Below are positions 1 through 12,905 of a stretch of 64,000 nucleotides of DNA, piece by piece; position 1 is the stretch's first letter, and each line of letters opens with the position of its first letter. Origin of the DNA: Micropterus salmoides. Taxonomy: Eukaryota; Chordata; Actinopteri; Centrarchiformes; Centrarchidae. The stretch lies in contig NW_024044681.1 of NCBI RefSeq assembly GCF_014851395.1, positions 1,643,413 through 1,707,412 of the forward strand, in the 5' to 3' direction. Under the pieces are notes generated by a model that did no database searches, was not told the DNA's origin, and was given only the letters and a program-made list of their open reading frames with translations. The position numbers and the translations under genes are program-made.

Positions 1-850
1 CCAGCAGAGGCCGATAAAGCAAACTCTTCTTCTCTACTTTAATCTGATGACAGAAACGAAACTTATGAGCTCAGCCGACCTCACCAAGATGGCGGCCCGC
101 CAGACCGTCTCTGTTGACACAAAGGGCCGCTGTGTTTGGACGGAAAACAGCTAGAACAGAGAAAAACGATTACGTTAACAAGAGGTTAACAGTTCCATCG
201 TCATGCTTTTGGCTTTCCGGTTGGCGTGAGCCACTTGCATATCGCAGGAAAGCTTGATCGATACTGAAATATCACATCAACAAATCACTGGATTACTGTG
301 GTGCAAAGTGAGATGCAGTTAATGGAAACTTATGCTGTGGGACAGAAATACTGCAGTTTTACCGTTAGCAAGATCATTCTGTGATCGTTTATGATTTACA
401 CAATTTGTTTTAGAAATGCATGAATCCCACTTTAGTTCAATTCAGTTAGTTCGAACTTACACACATCTGTTGCAACAGGCTACGGGACTTTTACATGTAA
501 CAGAATATTTAAGTAAAGGATCTATAAGAGTACCTCTCCCACCACCGCTGATATCAATGTAGGAAGATCCTGGCTGATTAAAAACCAGACATTTGTTTTA
601 AAGGCATTTCTATCCCTTTACACAGGACAGGCCCACCGTCCTCCTGGTGTCACGGGTTGCAGAGACGAACAACTAAAACGTCTTGTTAAAGGGAGACGTC
701 ACCGATTGGTGCTTTCAGAGTACAGTTTCAATGGAGACTGAAGCAGAGTGAGACAGATGCTCCTGGCTGGGCAGGGAGTTACCGACGGCCCCCCTGACGT
801 CCTGGCGCTCCAGTGGATCTGCCTCATTAAGCTTAATTAGTTTAAGTTAG

Positions 851-892
<42 letters not shown>

Positions 893-3290
893 TGTTAGTG
901 ATGTCGTCATTGCTCAGTGATTACATTAAGTGTTTTTTTGGCTGTTTTCTCCTGAAAAAAACACATGCTTTCACAAATTTATAGCTCTTTCTGCTGACCT
1001 TTTCAGCTGATTTGTTGTGTTTTTGTTGCTGTATTTCTAAACCAATGAGGTCCAAATGTCCCCATAAAGCATAAACAGGAAGACAACAAAAAAAATTAAC
1101 ATTTTGTCTCACTTGTTAAAAATGATTAGTTCATTGTTAATATTAAAATGAGAAGGTTAGAGGTAAGAGATGTCAGTCAGACCCGTCAGCAGAGCGGCGC
1201 TGCCCTCTGGTTCCCCGCCACTCCTGTCATTTACATTCACAACATAATTAAGTCATAAACGAGGAAATTACTCGGCAAGTAATTGGCTGAGCGAAACCAC
1301 CCACCTGCCTTCATCTCCTCGCTTCCTTCCTGTCATACTGTGTTCACGCTGCACTCGCGGCCTCTATTCAGAAGCCACGTCACCATTTTACAGCTCAAAA
1401 CACATGTTTCAGTGGTCTTTAAATAACGGGAAGTGGAAGGAAGTGAATCAAATCAATCTGCTTTACAGATGGAACGAGTGAGGTTTCTTCTGCTGCTTGT
1501 CTGCAGGTGCTGATAAGTTTATTGATCAGTACCTGTGATCACTTCCCCTAAATATTTCTAACTCTCAAATCTCAGTCTGACACACACTTTGTATGTGATT
1601 TTCCACTGAAACCTGGACATGAGAAAGTGTCTGCTGCTGATATAATCAACGTCTGGGTCCAAACCAGAAACAAAACCAGCTGCATGAACCTGAGGGCCAC
1701 TGATGTTAGAAAAATGTAGAGAGGTCCTCAGAAATGCACCTCCAGATAATGCTTTTAAACGCTCTAATATCATTTGTTGGGTTCATCAATGGTGATAAAT
1801 GATTCAAAGTATTTATTTTATGAACGTTTAGAGTCATTAATATTTTATTACATTCAGTAGAAGCAGCATTCACTGAGATTCAGCAACAACATGCGGTGAT
1901 AACCTGTTTGATCAGCGTGCAGAGCAAAGGATCTGAGAAGAACCTTTAAGAGGTGGAAGCATAATTCGGTAGAAGAGATGATGAAGGCTTCCTGCCCAGA
2001 TCTGCATCCACCTATTTTCTCAGCACAAATGAGCGTTACCAGCCGCGACACATAATAATGCGTCAAAGATTAATTTCTATGAAAAAAGAAGCAGAAAATA
2101 GACAAGAACGCAATGCATCAGCATCATCAGGCAAGATATCTTTTCAATCCTAAAAACACTTTGTCTCAGAGTGTTTATTTTATTTATTTAACAATGTATT
2201 TATTTATTTTTTATTCCACTTTGATCCAATCTTTTCTTGGTTGTGTGTCTTTTGTAGAGCTCTTTATAGAGAACATTTTAAAGATTTAACATCATCAATA
2301 CCAGCATCATCTTCATCCTCATGTAGGTATCACTGTACTCAATAGATAATTCGCTCACTGTGTGACTTAAACTGAAGACAGAGGTCTCCTCCACAGTGCA
2401 GTCTGCTATTCTACGGCAGCGACACAGAAGTCTCCCTAAGGCCCCATCCACACTACTCCTTTTTAGTTAAAAAATTGAGATTTAAAACGAATAAATCTTT
2501 GTAGTGTTTTAGCTGCGTATCAGAGTTGATCTCTGTCTATATTAAAATGACTGAAAGCGCACATCCAGTGGCCGTCCACGTACACTGGGCAGGTGCGTGC
2601 CGGTGTAAACATAAAGTAGGTGGTCTATTTTGTAGTTTCAGAAGATTTGGCGAAAGAATAAATTAATGCAGACAAAAACCACAGCAGAATTCTTTTTGTC
2701 ATGGACCAATAACGAGCTGGGACTGTTACTGAATGTAACACAGGAGTTAAAAGCGGCTGTGGTGGCAGAAAACGGACTGGGAGTCGTGGCAAAGTAGCTA
2801 AACAGCAACATGCACAGGTACAAGTGTAGGCTATAAGTATTATTTGCACGGTACAAAATGTTTTAATAAAAAGTCCATGTCAAAACTCATGAATTATGAG
2901 GCCCCATCAGAGAGTCATACGTGAGCGTCTGCGTCATCGTTTCTATAGTCCTTTGTTTTTGCCCGTCTTCACTAAAACACTACCTGTGGTTTTAAAATGG
3001 AAAACGGTGTCGGCAGCGTTTTCTCAGACCTTGAATGCACAGTAAAGACAGCACAATTTGAACTTTCGATCAACTTTTCCCAGCCAGAGCAGCACACCAA
3101 AGCGACCCTTCTCCCTGTATGTGCTGGTGACATTAACTGAGCAAAGCACAGCGTAACAGTGCAGGCCAAGCACACGACTCAAGCCCGTTGTCATTCCCAG
3201 GGCTTTGTGCCATCTTTCGGCGTCTCGTACCATCACATATGGCAGCCTTAAGCATCATTGTCCAACGCTAAAAGTAGGCCTAATAACAGA
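1..3290. other. KCNMB4 intron 2, mostly unrecognised sequence
   Basis: No exon, RNA gene or known repeat was recognised apart from a (CA)n tract at 854-891. A motif CAAGATGGCGGCC at 85-97 is a strong YY1-type site in a locally GC-richer stretch, but no gene can be attached to it. Confidence 0.5.
854..891. repeat. (CA)n microsatellite
   Basis: About 19 uninterrupted CA units. Confidence 0.98.
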
Positions 3291-3324
3291 AACGTCCATG
3301 TGGGTTGGATGAGTCAAGTAAACT

Positions 3325-3425
3325 CACTTATTTTAACCCAAACCATAATCTTTTCCTAAACCTAACCAAACGAACACAGTTTCACAATGTTTAACACGTG
3401 TTAAACGTCATGTGACTTACTTCAT
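3325..3425 (+). repeat. Single-copy relative of the minisatellite unit
   Basis: Contains CCCAAACC, TTTTCCTAAACCTAACCAAA and then CAGTTTCACAATGTTTAACA. The CTAAACCTAACCAA core is the unit of the array at 5960-10865, and TTTCACAATGTTTA resembles TTTCACAACGTTTA just after the array. It looks like an unexpanded or decayed copy of the same dispersed element. Confidence 0.5.
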
Positions 3426-3668
3426 GTGACTTAAGTAACACACTTAAGGTCCGGTACATGTCGTTTTGGGTTACTCGACAATCGACCTATTTTGTCATTT
3501 ATGTATGAGGACTTGTTGACTATGCAGGACTCCAAAACTCTTTAACCTTTGCACATTTAATTGATTTATTAACCAGAGTTCCAAAGTGATTGTTTTGAGA
3601 CTTTTAGAGTGGTGCCTCCTGAATTTACTGCAAGGTATATATATAAACTCCCAAAAGTTGCTCCTACA

Positions 3669-3710
<42 letters not shown>
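3669..3710. repeat. (TTA)n microsatellite
   Basis: Fourteen trinucleotide units, uninterrupted. Confidence 0.97.
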
Positions 3711-4079
3711 GTTAATTTGAGCACGGAAGCTCCAAGTTCACTTTTCCTCAGTTGGATACACTTTCATTCAAAAACAAAACATCTTTGTGGAACAACACAG
3801 TTGTTGCACATGACGTCACCAACAAAGACTTCAAAATGGAGAATTTATCTCTCTGACAAAGCATCACGTTTGGTAATTAAAAAAAAGAAGCACTTGCCAA
3901 AGATAGACGCCGAAGTTTCTACAGAATCAGAAGGCCTCTGCAGTGCAACAAGCTGGAGAGTAATCCCCATCATAAAGCCAACATCTGTGTGTGTTGAGAT
4001 ATTGCAGATCTCCTCCAAAGCCAAAGCAGCTTTAGTTTGTTGTTAAGACTTCCGCACTTATGAAATATATTGTGTGATG

Positions 4080-4469
4080 GACACACACACACACACACAC
4101 TTCAATCCATTTCTAGTTTAATGTGCCAAGCCGAGCAAGACTGGCTACATTAGTATTATGTGCATGTGCTGTCTGGGAATATAGACATAACTCACTGCTT
4201 TCACACACACACACACACACACACATAAGTCGGCTCTTTTCCCAGAGTGCTTTTCTGCCCGCACCTAATGACGGCATCCTGAAGCGAGTGTTTGCAGGTG
4301 TGTGTGTGAAAGCACTGATGTCAATATTTGATGGAAAGCCAGGGGAACACTGTGAACGCAGAGCAATAAACTGCAACCCGGCTCTCAGAAAGTAGAAGCA
4401 ACCTCCCCCCCCCCCCCATGACATTTAATGTTAAGTTTAAAACAACAACAAACAAACAAACAAACAAAC
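4080..4469. repeat. Cluster of simple repeats: (CA)n, (CA)n, poly-C, (AAAC)n
   Basis: (CA)n at 4080-4100 and 4202-4226, a 13-base C run at 4405-4417 and AAC/AAAC repeats at 4441-4469, all within 400 bp. Confidence 0.95.
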
Positions 4470-5955
4470 GGTCTTCCGGATTCATCATAATTATATAGAG
4501 ATCTGTCATGAAAAATGTTTTTTAATCTAGAAGAAATACTGTTTTTATGAACAATAATTGTTTATGATATTGTTAATATTGTTTGATCACTAAAAGCAGA
4601 TGATTATTACTGAATATTTTTCTTTATTTCTCTTGCAGATCACCATCTAATTGACCTTTGTATCCTAATTACATGAATATAAAATCATCAAATGGTCAGC
4701 TTCACTATTTACTGAATTTAATTGACAATGCAGCTTTTGAAATTAAATTTACTTTACTGTGTATAATTTAAATACACTACACAGTAATTCAGTGCAGTAC
4801 TGGATAGCTCAGTGTAGTTTAAATTATAATCAGGCTGTAGCCATAAAACTACAGCGGCCCTTAAGAGAACACATGCAAATAGTTTGCAACACATTTGGAA
4901 ACACAACAAATGTTTTTCCAGGGGACACTTCTAAGTGATGCACACATCTGGCTTGTTTTGCTGCTGCAGTCTGATGACTTTTTGAAGTCAGCTATCCGTC
5001 AGTGGTGTTGGGAAATTAGCTAAAGTCTAAGATATCTGCTGCTAACTAGCCTTTTGCTAACAAATGTTTTAACATGTTGTTCATAATTTGCTTGTGCTTT
5101 GTCTGCAAATTCAAACTCTGCTACCAGCTGATAACCTGCAGTTTATTTTAAGGCTGTTAAAAATGTAAAAAATGTTAAAATATTGTTGAAAACAAGTTGA
5201 CCAAAAAGTCAACCATCATCATCATCAAAAAGTTGTGTGTGCACATCAGCAGCAGCTTCCCCTCTCTGTCTGAAAGTACCTTCGCTGACAGGTGCTCACT
5301 TTCATTTTGACCTCCAAATAAAGCCTTTGAAATAATCTGGATAATCTGTCGCTTTGTTTCCAACCTGTCTGATCGTCTGACTGAACACTGAATGACTTTG
5401 GTGTCACTGCAGAAGTACAACAATGGATTGCCACCCTTTAATGCTGCACAGAGTTTAGAAGCTGTAAAGATAAAATAAAGATAAAATAACATATAGAAGT
5501 ATATACATATCAAATAAATAGGCAGGAGACATCTGACAAGTACAATGTAAAGGCAGTGATTTAACTTCTGTGGTTTGTATTACACATGTAAAAAATATTG
5601 CAAAGTATTTTTCAGCAACTTTGTGTGTTCACAGATCTCAGATATTAAACTATAAAAACCTATAAACCTACTGAGTCAGTTGTAATTAGGCAGAATTAGC
5701 ATTTAAATTTTAATTTGAAATAAAAATGTAATTTTCCTTTTCATTCCACAGCTGAATGACACCATGTGACTGGAAATGATGTACTATGGCCTCGTCTGTT
5801 ATTAGTAGCTTTTAATAACATCACTGATTATCTGCTTTTATGGGATGAGAGGTTTGATCACCACCATACAACCTGTTCTCACAACAAGTCGGCACATATG
5901 GATGCAGGGTCACAGTTCAACGCACTGGGGGAAGCCCTGTAGCATCATGAAGGTT
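4470..5955. other. KCNMB4 intron 2, unrecognised A+T-rich sequence
   Basis: No coding frame with support and no recognised repeat family. 5870-5955 may be the left flank of the dispersed element that carries the minisatellite. Confidence 0.4.
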
Positions 5956-5959
5956 AAAC

Positions 5960-8900
5960 TTACTTGGTGTGGTGCCTAAACCTATCCAATTGGTTTTGGT
6001 GCTTAAACATAACAAAGTGGTTTTGGTGCCTAAACCAAGTAGTTTTGGTGCCCAAACCAAATTTTGGTGCCTAAACCAAGTAGTTATGGTGCCTAAACCT
6101 AACCAAGTAGTTTTGGTGCCCAAACCAAATTTTGGTGCCTAAACCAAGTAGTTATGGTGCCTAAACCTAACCAAGTAGTTTTGGTACCTAAGCCAAGTAG
6201 TTTTGGTGCCTAAACCAAGTAGTTTTGGTGCCCAAACCAAATTTTGGTGCCTAAACCAAGTAGTTATGGTGCCTAAAGCTAACCAAGTGGTTTTGGTGCC
6301 TAAACCAAGTAGTTTTGGTGCCCAAACCAAATTTTGGTGCCTAAAGCTAACCAAGTGGTTTTGGTGCCTAAACCAAGTAGTTTTGGTGCCCAAACCTAAT
6401 TTTGGTGCCTAAGCCAAGTAGTTATGGTGCCTAAAGCTAACCAAGTGGTTTTGGTGCCTAAACCAAGTAGTTTTGGTGCCTAAACCAAATTTTGGTGCCC
6501 AAACCTAACCAAGTAGTTTTGGTGCCCAAACCTAACCAAGTAGTGTTGGTACCTAAACCAAGTAGTTTTAGTGCATAACCCCAGTGGTTATGGTGCCTAA
6601 ACCAAATAGTTTTGTTGCCTGAATCTAACCAAGTAGTTTTGGTGTCCAAACCTAACCAAGTAGGTTTTGGTGCCTAACCAAGTAGTTTTGTTGCCTGAAT
6701 CTAACCAAGTAGTTTTGGTGCCCAAAACCTAACCACGTAGTTTTGGTGCCCAAACCAAGTAGTTTTGTTGCCTAAACCTAACAAAGTAGTTTTGGCGCCC
6801 AAACCAATTAGTTTTGGTACCCAAACCAATTAGTTTTGGTACCCAAACCAAGTTTTGGTGCCTAACCAAGTGGTTTTGGTGCCTAAACCAAGTAGTTATG
6901 GTGCCTAAAGCTAACCAAGTGGTTTTGGTGCCTAAACCAAGTAGTTTTGGTGCCCAAACCAAATTTTGGTGCCTAAAGCTAACCAAGTGGTTTTGGTGCC
7001 TAAACCAAGTAGTTTTGGTGCCCAAACCTAATTTTGGTGCCTAAGCCAAGTAGTTGTGGTGCCTAAAGCTAACCAAGTGGTTTTGGTGCCTAAACCAAGT
7101 AGTTTTGGTGCCTAAACCAAATTTTGGTGCCCAAACCTAACCAAGTAGTTTTGGTGCCCAAACCTAACCAAGTAGTGTTGGTACCTAAACCAAGTAGTTT
7201 TAGTGCATAACCCCAGTGGTTATGGTGCCTAAACCAAATAGTTTTGTTGCCTGAATCTAACCAAGTAGTTTTGGTGTCCAAACCTAACCAAGTAGGTTTT
7301 GGTGCCTAACCAAGTAGTTTTGTTGCCTGAATCTAACCAAGTAGTTTTGGTGCCCAAAACCTAACCACGTAGTTTTGGTGCCCAAACCAAGTAGTTTTGT
7401 TGCCTAAACCTAACAAAGTAGTTTTGGCGCCCAAACCAATTAGTTTTGGTACCCAAACCAAGTTTTGGTGCCTAACCAAGTGGTTTTGGTGCCTAAACCA
7501 AGTAGTTATGGTGCCTAAAGCTAACCAAGTGGTTTTGGTGCCTAAACCAAGTAGTTTTGGTGCCCAAACCAAATTTTGGTGCCTAAAGCTAACCAAGTGG
7601 TTTTGGTGCCTAAACCAAGTAGTTTTGGTGCCCAAACCTAATTTTGGTGCCTAAGCCAAGTAGTTATGGTGCCTAAAGCTAACCAAGTGGTTTTGGTGCC
7701 TAAACCAAGTAGTTTTGGTGCCTAAACCAAATTTTGGTGCCCAAACCTAACCAAGTAGTTTTGGTGCCCAAACCTAACCAAGTAGTGTTGGTACCTAAAC
7801 CAAGTAGTTTTAGTGCATAACCCCAGTGGTTATGGTGCCTAAACCAAATAGTTTTGTTGCCTGAATCTAACCAAGTAGTTTTGGTGTCCAAACCTAACCA
7901 AGTAGGTTTTGGTGCCTAACCAAGTAGTTTTGTTGCCTGAATCTAACCAAGTAGTTTTGGTGCCCAAAACCTAACCACATAGTTTTGGTGCCCAAACCAA
8001 GTAGTTTTGTTGCCTAAACCTAACAAAGTAGTTTTGGCGCCCAAACCAATTAGTTTTGGTACCCAAACCAAGTTTTGGTGCCTAACCAAGTGGTTTTGGT
8101 GCCTAAACCAAGTAGTTATGGTGCCTAAAGCTAACCAAGTGGTTTTGGTGCCTAAACCAAGTAGTTTTGGTGCCCAAACCAAATTTTGGTGCCTAAAGCT
8201 AACCAAGTGGTTTTGGTGCCTAAACCAAGTAGTTTTGGTGCCCAAACCTAATTTTGGTGCCTAAGCCAAGTAGTTATGGTGCCTAAAGCTAACCAAGTGG
8301 TTTTGGTGCCTAAACCAAGTAGTTTTGGTGCCTAAACCAAATTTTGGTGCCCAAACTTAACCAAGTAGTTTTGGTGCCCAAACCTAACCAAGTAGTGTTG
8401 GTACCTAAACCAAGTAGTTTTAGTGCATAACCCCAGTGGTTATGGTGCCTAAACCAAATAGTTTTGTTGCCTGAATCTAACCAAGTAGTTTTGGTGTCCA
8501 AACCTAACCAAGTAGGTTTTGGTGCCTAACCAAGTAGTTTTGTTGCCTGAATCTAACCAAGTAGTTTTGGTGCCCAAAACCTAACCACGTAGTTTTGGTG
8601 CCCAAACCAAGTAGTTTTGTTGCCTAAACCTAACAAAGTAGTTTTGGCGCCCAAACCAATTAGTTAGGGTACCCAAACCAAGTTTTGGTGCCTAAACTAA
8701 GTAGTTTTGGTGCCTAAACCTAACCAAGTAGTTTTGGTGCTCAAACCAGGTTTTGGTGCCTAAACCAAGTAGTTTTGGTGCCCAAACCAGGTTTTGGTGC
8801 CTAAACCAAGTAGTTTTGTTGCCTGAACCTAACCATGTAGTTTTGGTACCTAAACCTAACCAAGTAAGTTTTGGTGCCTAAACCTAACCAAGTAGTTTTG

Positions 8901-10865
8901 GTGCCCAAACCTAACCACGTTGTTTTGGTGCCCAAACCAAGTAGTTTTGTTGCCTAAACCTAACAAAGTAGTTTTGGCGCCCAAATCAATTAGTTTTGGT
9001 ACCCAAACCAAGTTTTGGTGCCTAAACTAAGTAGTTTTGGTGCCTAAACTAAGTAGTTTTGGTGCCTAAACCTAACCAAGTAGTTTTGGTGCCCAAACCT
9101 AACCAAGTAGTTTTGGTGCCCAAACCAGGTTTTGGTGCCTAAACCAAGAAGTTTTGTTGCCTGAACCTAACCATGTAGTTTTGGTGCCTAAACCTAACCA
9201 AGTAGGTTTTGGTGCCTAAACCTAACCAAGTAGTTTTGGAGCCCAAACCTAACCAAGTAGTTTTTGTGCCCAAACTAAGTAGTTTTAGTGCATAACCCCA
9301 GTGGTTATGGTGCCTAAACCAAATAGTTTTGTTGCCTGAATCTAACCAAGTAGTTTTGGTGCCCAAACCTAACCAAGTAGGTTTTCGTGCCTAACCAAGT
9401 AGTTTTGTTGCCCAAACCTAACCACGTAGTTTTGGTGCCCAAACCAAGTAGTTTTGTTGCCTAAACCTAACAAAGTAGTTTTGGCGCCCAAACCAATTAG
9501 TTAGGGTACCCAAACCAAGTTTTGGTGCCTAAACTAAGTAGTTTTGGTGCCTAAACCTAACCAAGTAGTTTTGGTGCCCAAACCAGGTTTTGGTGCCTAA
9601 ACCAAGTAGTTTTGTTGCCTGAACCTAACCATGTAGTTTTGGTGCCTAAACCTAACCAAGTAGGTTTTGGTGCCTAAACCTAACCAAGTAGTTTTGGAGC
9701 CCAAACCTAACCAAGTAGTTTTTGTGCCCAAACTAAGTAGTTTTGGTGCCTAAACCTAACCAAGTAGTGTTGGTACCTAAACCAAGTAGTTTTAGTGCAT
9801 AACCCCAGTGGTTATGGTGCCTAAACCAAATAGTTTTGTTGCCTGAATCTAACCAAGTAGTTTTGGTGCCCAAACCTAACCAAGTAGGTTTTCGTGTCTA
9901 ACCAAGTAGTTTTGGTGCCCAAACCTAACCACGTAGTTTTGGTGCCCAAACCAAGTAGTTTTGTTGCCTAAACCTAACAAAGTAGTTTTGGCTCCCAAAC
10001 CAATTAGTTTTGGTACCCAAACCAAGTTTTGGTGCCTAAACTAAGTAGTTTTGGTGCCCAAACCAGGTTTTGGTGCCTAAACCAAGTAGTTTTAGTGCAT
10101 AAACCCAGTAGTTTTGGTGCCTAAACCTAACCAAGTAGTTTTGGTGCCCAAACCTAACCAAGTAGGTTTTGGTGCCTAACCAAGTAGTTTTGGTGCCCAG
10201 ACCAAACCAAGTAGGTTTAGGTGTCTAAACTCTACTAAGTAGTTTTAGTGCATAAACCAAGTTTGGTGCCTAAACCTTACCAAGTAGTTTTGACGCCCAA
10301 ACCAAGTAGTTTTGACGCCCAAACCAAGTAGTTTTGGTGCCAGAACCTAACCACGCAGTTTTGGTGCCCAAACCAAGTAGTTTTGTTGCCTGAACCTAAC
10401 CATGTAGTTTTGGTGCCTAAACCTAACCAAGTAGGTTTTGGTGCCTAAACCTAACCAAGTAGTTTTGGAGCCTAAACCTAACCAAGTAGTTTTGGACCCA
10501 AACCAGGTTTTGGTGCCTAAACCAAGTAGTTTTAGTGCATAAACCCAGTGGTTATTGTGCCTAAACCAAATAGTTTTGTTGCCTGAATCTAACCAAGTAG
10601 TTTTGGTGTCCAAACCTAACCAAGTAGGTTTTGGTGCCTAACCAAGTAGTTTTGTTGCCTGAATCTAACCAAGTAGTTTTGGTGCCTAAGCCATGTAGTT
10701 TTAGTGCCCAAACCTAACCAAGTAGGTTTTGGTGCCTAAACTTTACCAAGTAGGTTTTGGTGCCTAAACCTAATAAAGTAGTTTTGGTGCCTAAACTTCC
10801 CCAAGTAGGTTTGGTGCCTGATCCTAACCAAGTGGGTTTCGGTGCCTAAACCTGACCAAATTGCG
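5960..10865 (+). repeat. 4.9-kb minisatellite with higher-order organisation
   Basis: Tandem array of a 22-27-bp unit, consensus AACCAAGTAGTTTTGGTGCC followed by YAAACCT, with 18-bp and 22-bp variants. Between about 6400 and 8680 the variants repeat in a fixed order with a period of 610 bp (landmarks at 7090, 7700 and 8310; 7333 and 7943). The first period is 632 bp because a 22-bp unit (CAATTAGTTTTGGTACCCAA plus AC) is doubled near 6805-6845. From 8680 to 10865 the order is looser. All frames on both strands stay open for 60-100 codons simply because the unit lacks stops in some phases; it is not coding. It lies inside KCNMB4 intron 2. Confidence 0.97.
7022..8241 (+). repeat. Two consecutive 610-bp higher-order units
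   Basis: Segments 7022-7631 and 7632-8241 match base for base except for a few substitutions, such as GTAGTTGTGG at 7051 against GTAGTTATGG at 7661, and CCACGT near 7367 against CCACAT near 7977. A further partial unit runs to about 8680, with C to T near 8357. Such high identity implies recent unequal exchange or replication slippage of whole 610-bp blocks. Confidence 0.9.
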
Positions 10866-12160
10866 ACCTTTCACAACGTTTACCACTAGTTTAATTTTGA
10901 AAGTCTAACCGGATGCTGCATATTTATGCTATTGACGCTGAAGGGGCATTAAAAAGCGATGCCAAAGGGTCTTGACAAAGCATCACAAGTATGTGATGAG
11001 CGTCCACACGCTGTGCACCATAGTGCCTTTCTATTCTATAGCAAATGTCCTTCTTTTTGCTTGAAACAGAAAGAGTTTTGATTGCTAAAAAGCCGACCGT
11101 TTGCAGTTATTACGCCTGACAAAACTACCAAAATAAGACCCAGGAGATACAAACATGTACCGCTGTTGCCCAGTTTTCAAATAACTGAAGTTAAAGAGTT
11201 AAATAAAAGAGTTTTAATGTCACCTTCACAGATCCAAAACAGTCCAGTCAGACACTCTGATTATTTGTTTTCACACCTACTGATTCCAATGAACATGGTG
11301 CTTTATTGACATAGTGCGTGCTTGAACAAGCACACACACACAAATGTACATATACACTCATTCGGTTGATGTGTTTGCCACATTTTAATTACAGCAGCAG
11401 GTTTTAGTTGTTATCTGATCATAAGCTTATCTGTTCGTGTTTAGAGACCAGCAGAGTGTAAGGACGCTGGATGGATGTCTGACACACAAAACACACACAC
11501 ACCTTGCAGCAGCCCAGCCGTGGTGGTCCATTTATTTTTTTCTTTCTCGTCTCTGCACTCTTCTCCACAGTTCATTTTTGTTCTTACAGAAATTAAATGA
11601 ACTCCTGACCCCAATAAACCAGAGATGGTTCTGCAGGTGTGTGTTACTGTGTGTGTGTCTCCCACAATACCTTTCCGAGAGGTTATCAAACTGATGCATC
11701 GATGTGTCTCGTCTGCTCAGATCCACCTGTCTCTAAAGAGACTTTCTGGTAATATGCCATTTATAAAAAGACTGTCATAGTTTTTAAATTATGATCCCAG
11801 CGCCTGCATCTCTGTATGCTTGAGTTAATGGCATACAGGTAGTTATCTGTTTTTATTACGGCTTCCACAGAGCCCCTCAGTGTCATACAAATCCATATAA
11901 TTGTACAGCTCAGTTTATTTTCTCATCAGAAGGACACTAGGGATGGGATCAAATAACATACTCATGACCCTTTAGGCATTCAGGAATTGAGCGAAACAAT
12001 GCAAGCAAAGAGGAGGCCCACAGTCTTAGACTTTAAAAGCCCCTACTCTATAAGATATAATGTAATAAGCATCTGGAGTGGCCTCAGAACGACAATGTGG
12101 TAAAAGGTTAAACTGGTATAAGCAAAACGCTTCCATGTATTTAATTAAAAACAAGAGCAC
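10866..12160. other. KCNMB4 intron 2, unique-looking sequence
   Basis: No gene or repeat family recognised. 10866-11030 may be the right flank of the element hosting the minisatellite. 11780-11990 has balanced composition and no repeat signature and could hold a conserved non-coding element; this cannot be judged without alignment. Confidence 0.35.
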
Positions 12161-12229
12161 AAGATCCGGTCTGTGACTTTACAACTCTGTTTTCATGGCT
12201 GTTTAGTTCAAACTAATCATCTTCTTTTA

Positions 12230-12660
12230 TTAAAATGCATTTATTTTATTATTTATTTCTATTTTTTTAGGTTTTTTGCTGTTCTGAATTTTATTTTTTA
12301 TTTATCCTATTTTATTTTTTTTATTATTGTTTATTTAAATTTAAATTATTTAAATTTAATTAAAAAAAATTTTAACTTATAAGTTTTTAATTTCTTTTGA
12401 AATCCTGTGTTTTTCTTTTTTTAATGAATCCTTTTTTATTATTTATTTTGTTTATTTCTATTTTGAAATTGGTCTATTTTACATTTCATGTATATTTGTA
12501 AAAATTGTATTCTTCAAAATCTTTTATTAATTTATTGATTATTTTAAAATCCTGTTTTCTTTGTCTTTTTTAATGAATCCTATTTTATTATTTATTGTTT
12601 GATTTTTCTTTTTCTGTTTAATTATTTACATTTGCATAAAGTTTTAAAAAATCCTCTTTT
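12230..12660. repeat. Low-complexity T/A-rich tract
   Basis: Strongly T-rich with recurring TTTATT and TTTTAAT words. No unit of fixed length. Confidence 0.7.
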
Positions 12661-12679
12661 GATTTAAAACACCTGTGAC

Positions 12680-12905
12680 AACCACAATGGTGGAACGAGC
12701 TACCACACGCCATCAGAGCAGGGGTGTCCCTCTCTAACTTCAAGTAACTCTTGAAAACTCATCTCTTCTGAGAACACTTCCTCTTATAACAGCATGCACT
12801 TCCTGTGCCCTTCTTCTTCTATGCCCTTACAATTCTCTTGTATTGATTGCACTTTTTTGTTAACTCTTTCTTCTTTCCCTAGGTATAAATATAAATGTAA
12901 AGGAT
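12680..12905 (+). mobile_element. LINE 3'-end fragment (L2-like)
   Basis: Shares with the LINE at 21500-22235 the words TGGAACGAGCTACC (LLWNxLP-type end), CACTTCCTGTGC, CTTCTTCTAT, TTGTATTGATTGCAC and CTTCTTTCCCTAGGTA. It is a decayed and truncated copy. Confidence 0.6.

Noticed and set aside
3609..4046. 145-codon plus-strand frame with a poly-Ile run
   Set aside because: The Ile run is the (TTA)n microsatellite. No domain and no splice support.
5917..10613. Many open frames of 60-100 codons on both strands (GTKTTWLG- and VPKPSSFG-type peptides)
   Set aside because: By-products of the minisatellite unit, which lacks stops in several phases. They begin and end at unit variants and repeat with the array.
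5960..10865. CRISPR-like array
   Set aside because: Short repeats recur, but there are no unique spacers of constant length, the units are head to tail, and the setting is a vertebrate intron.
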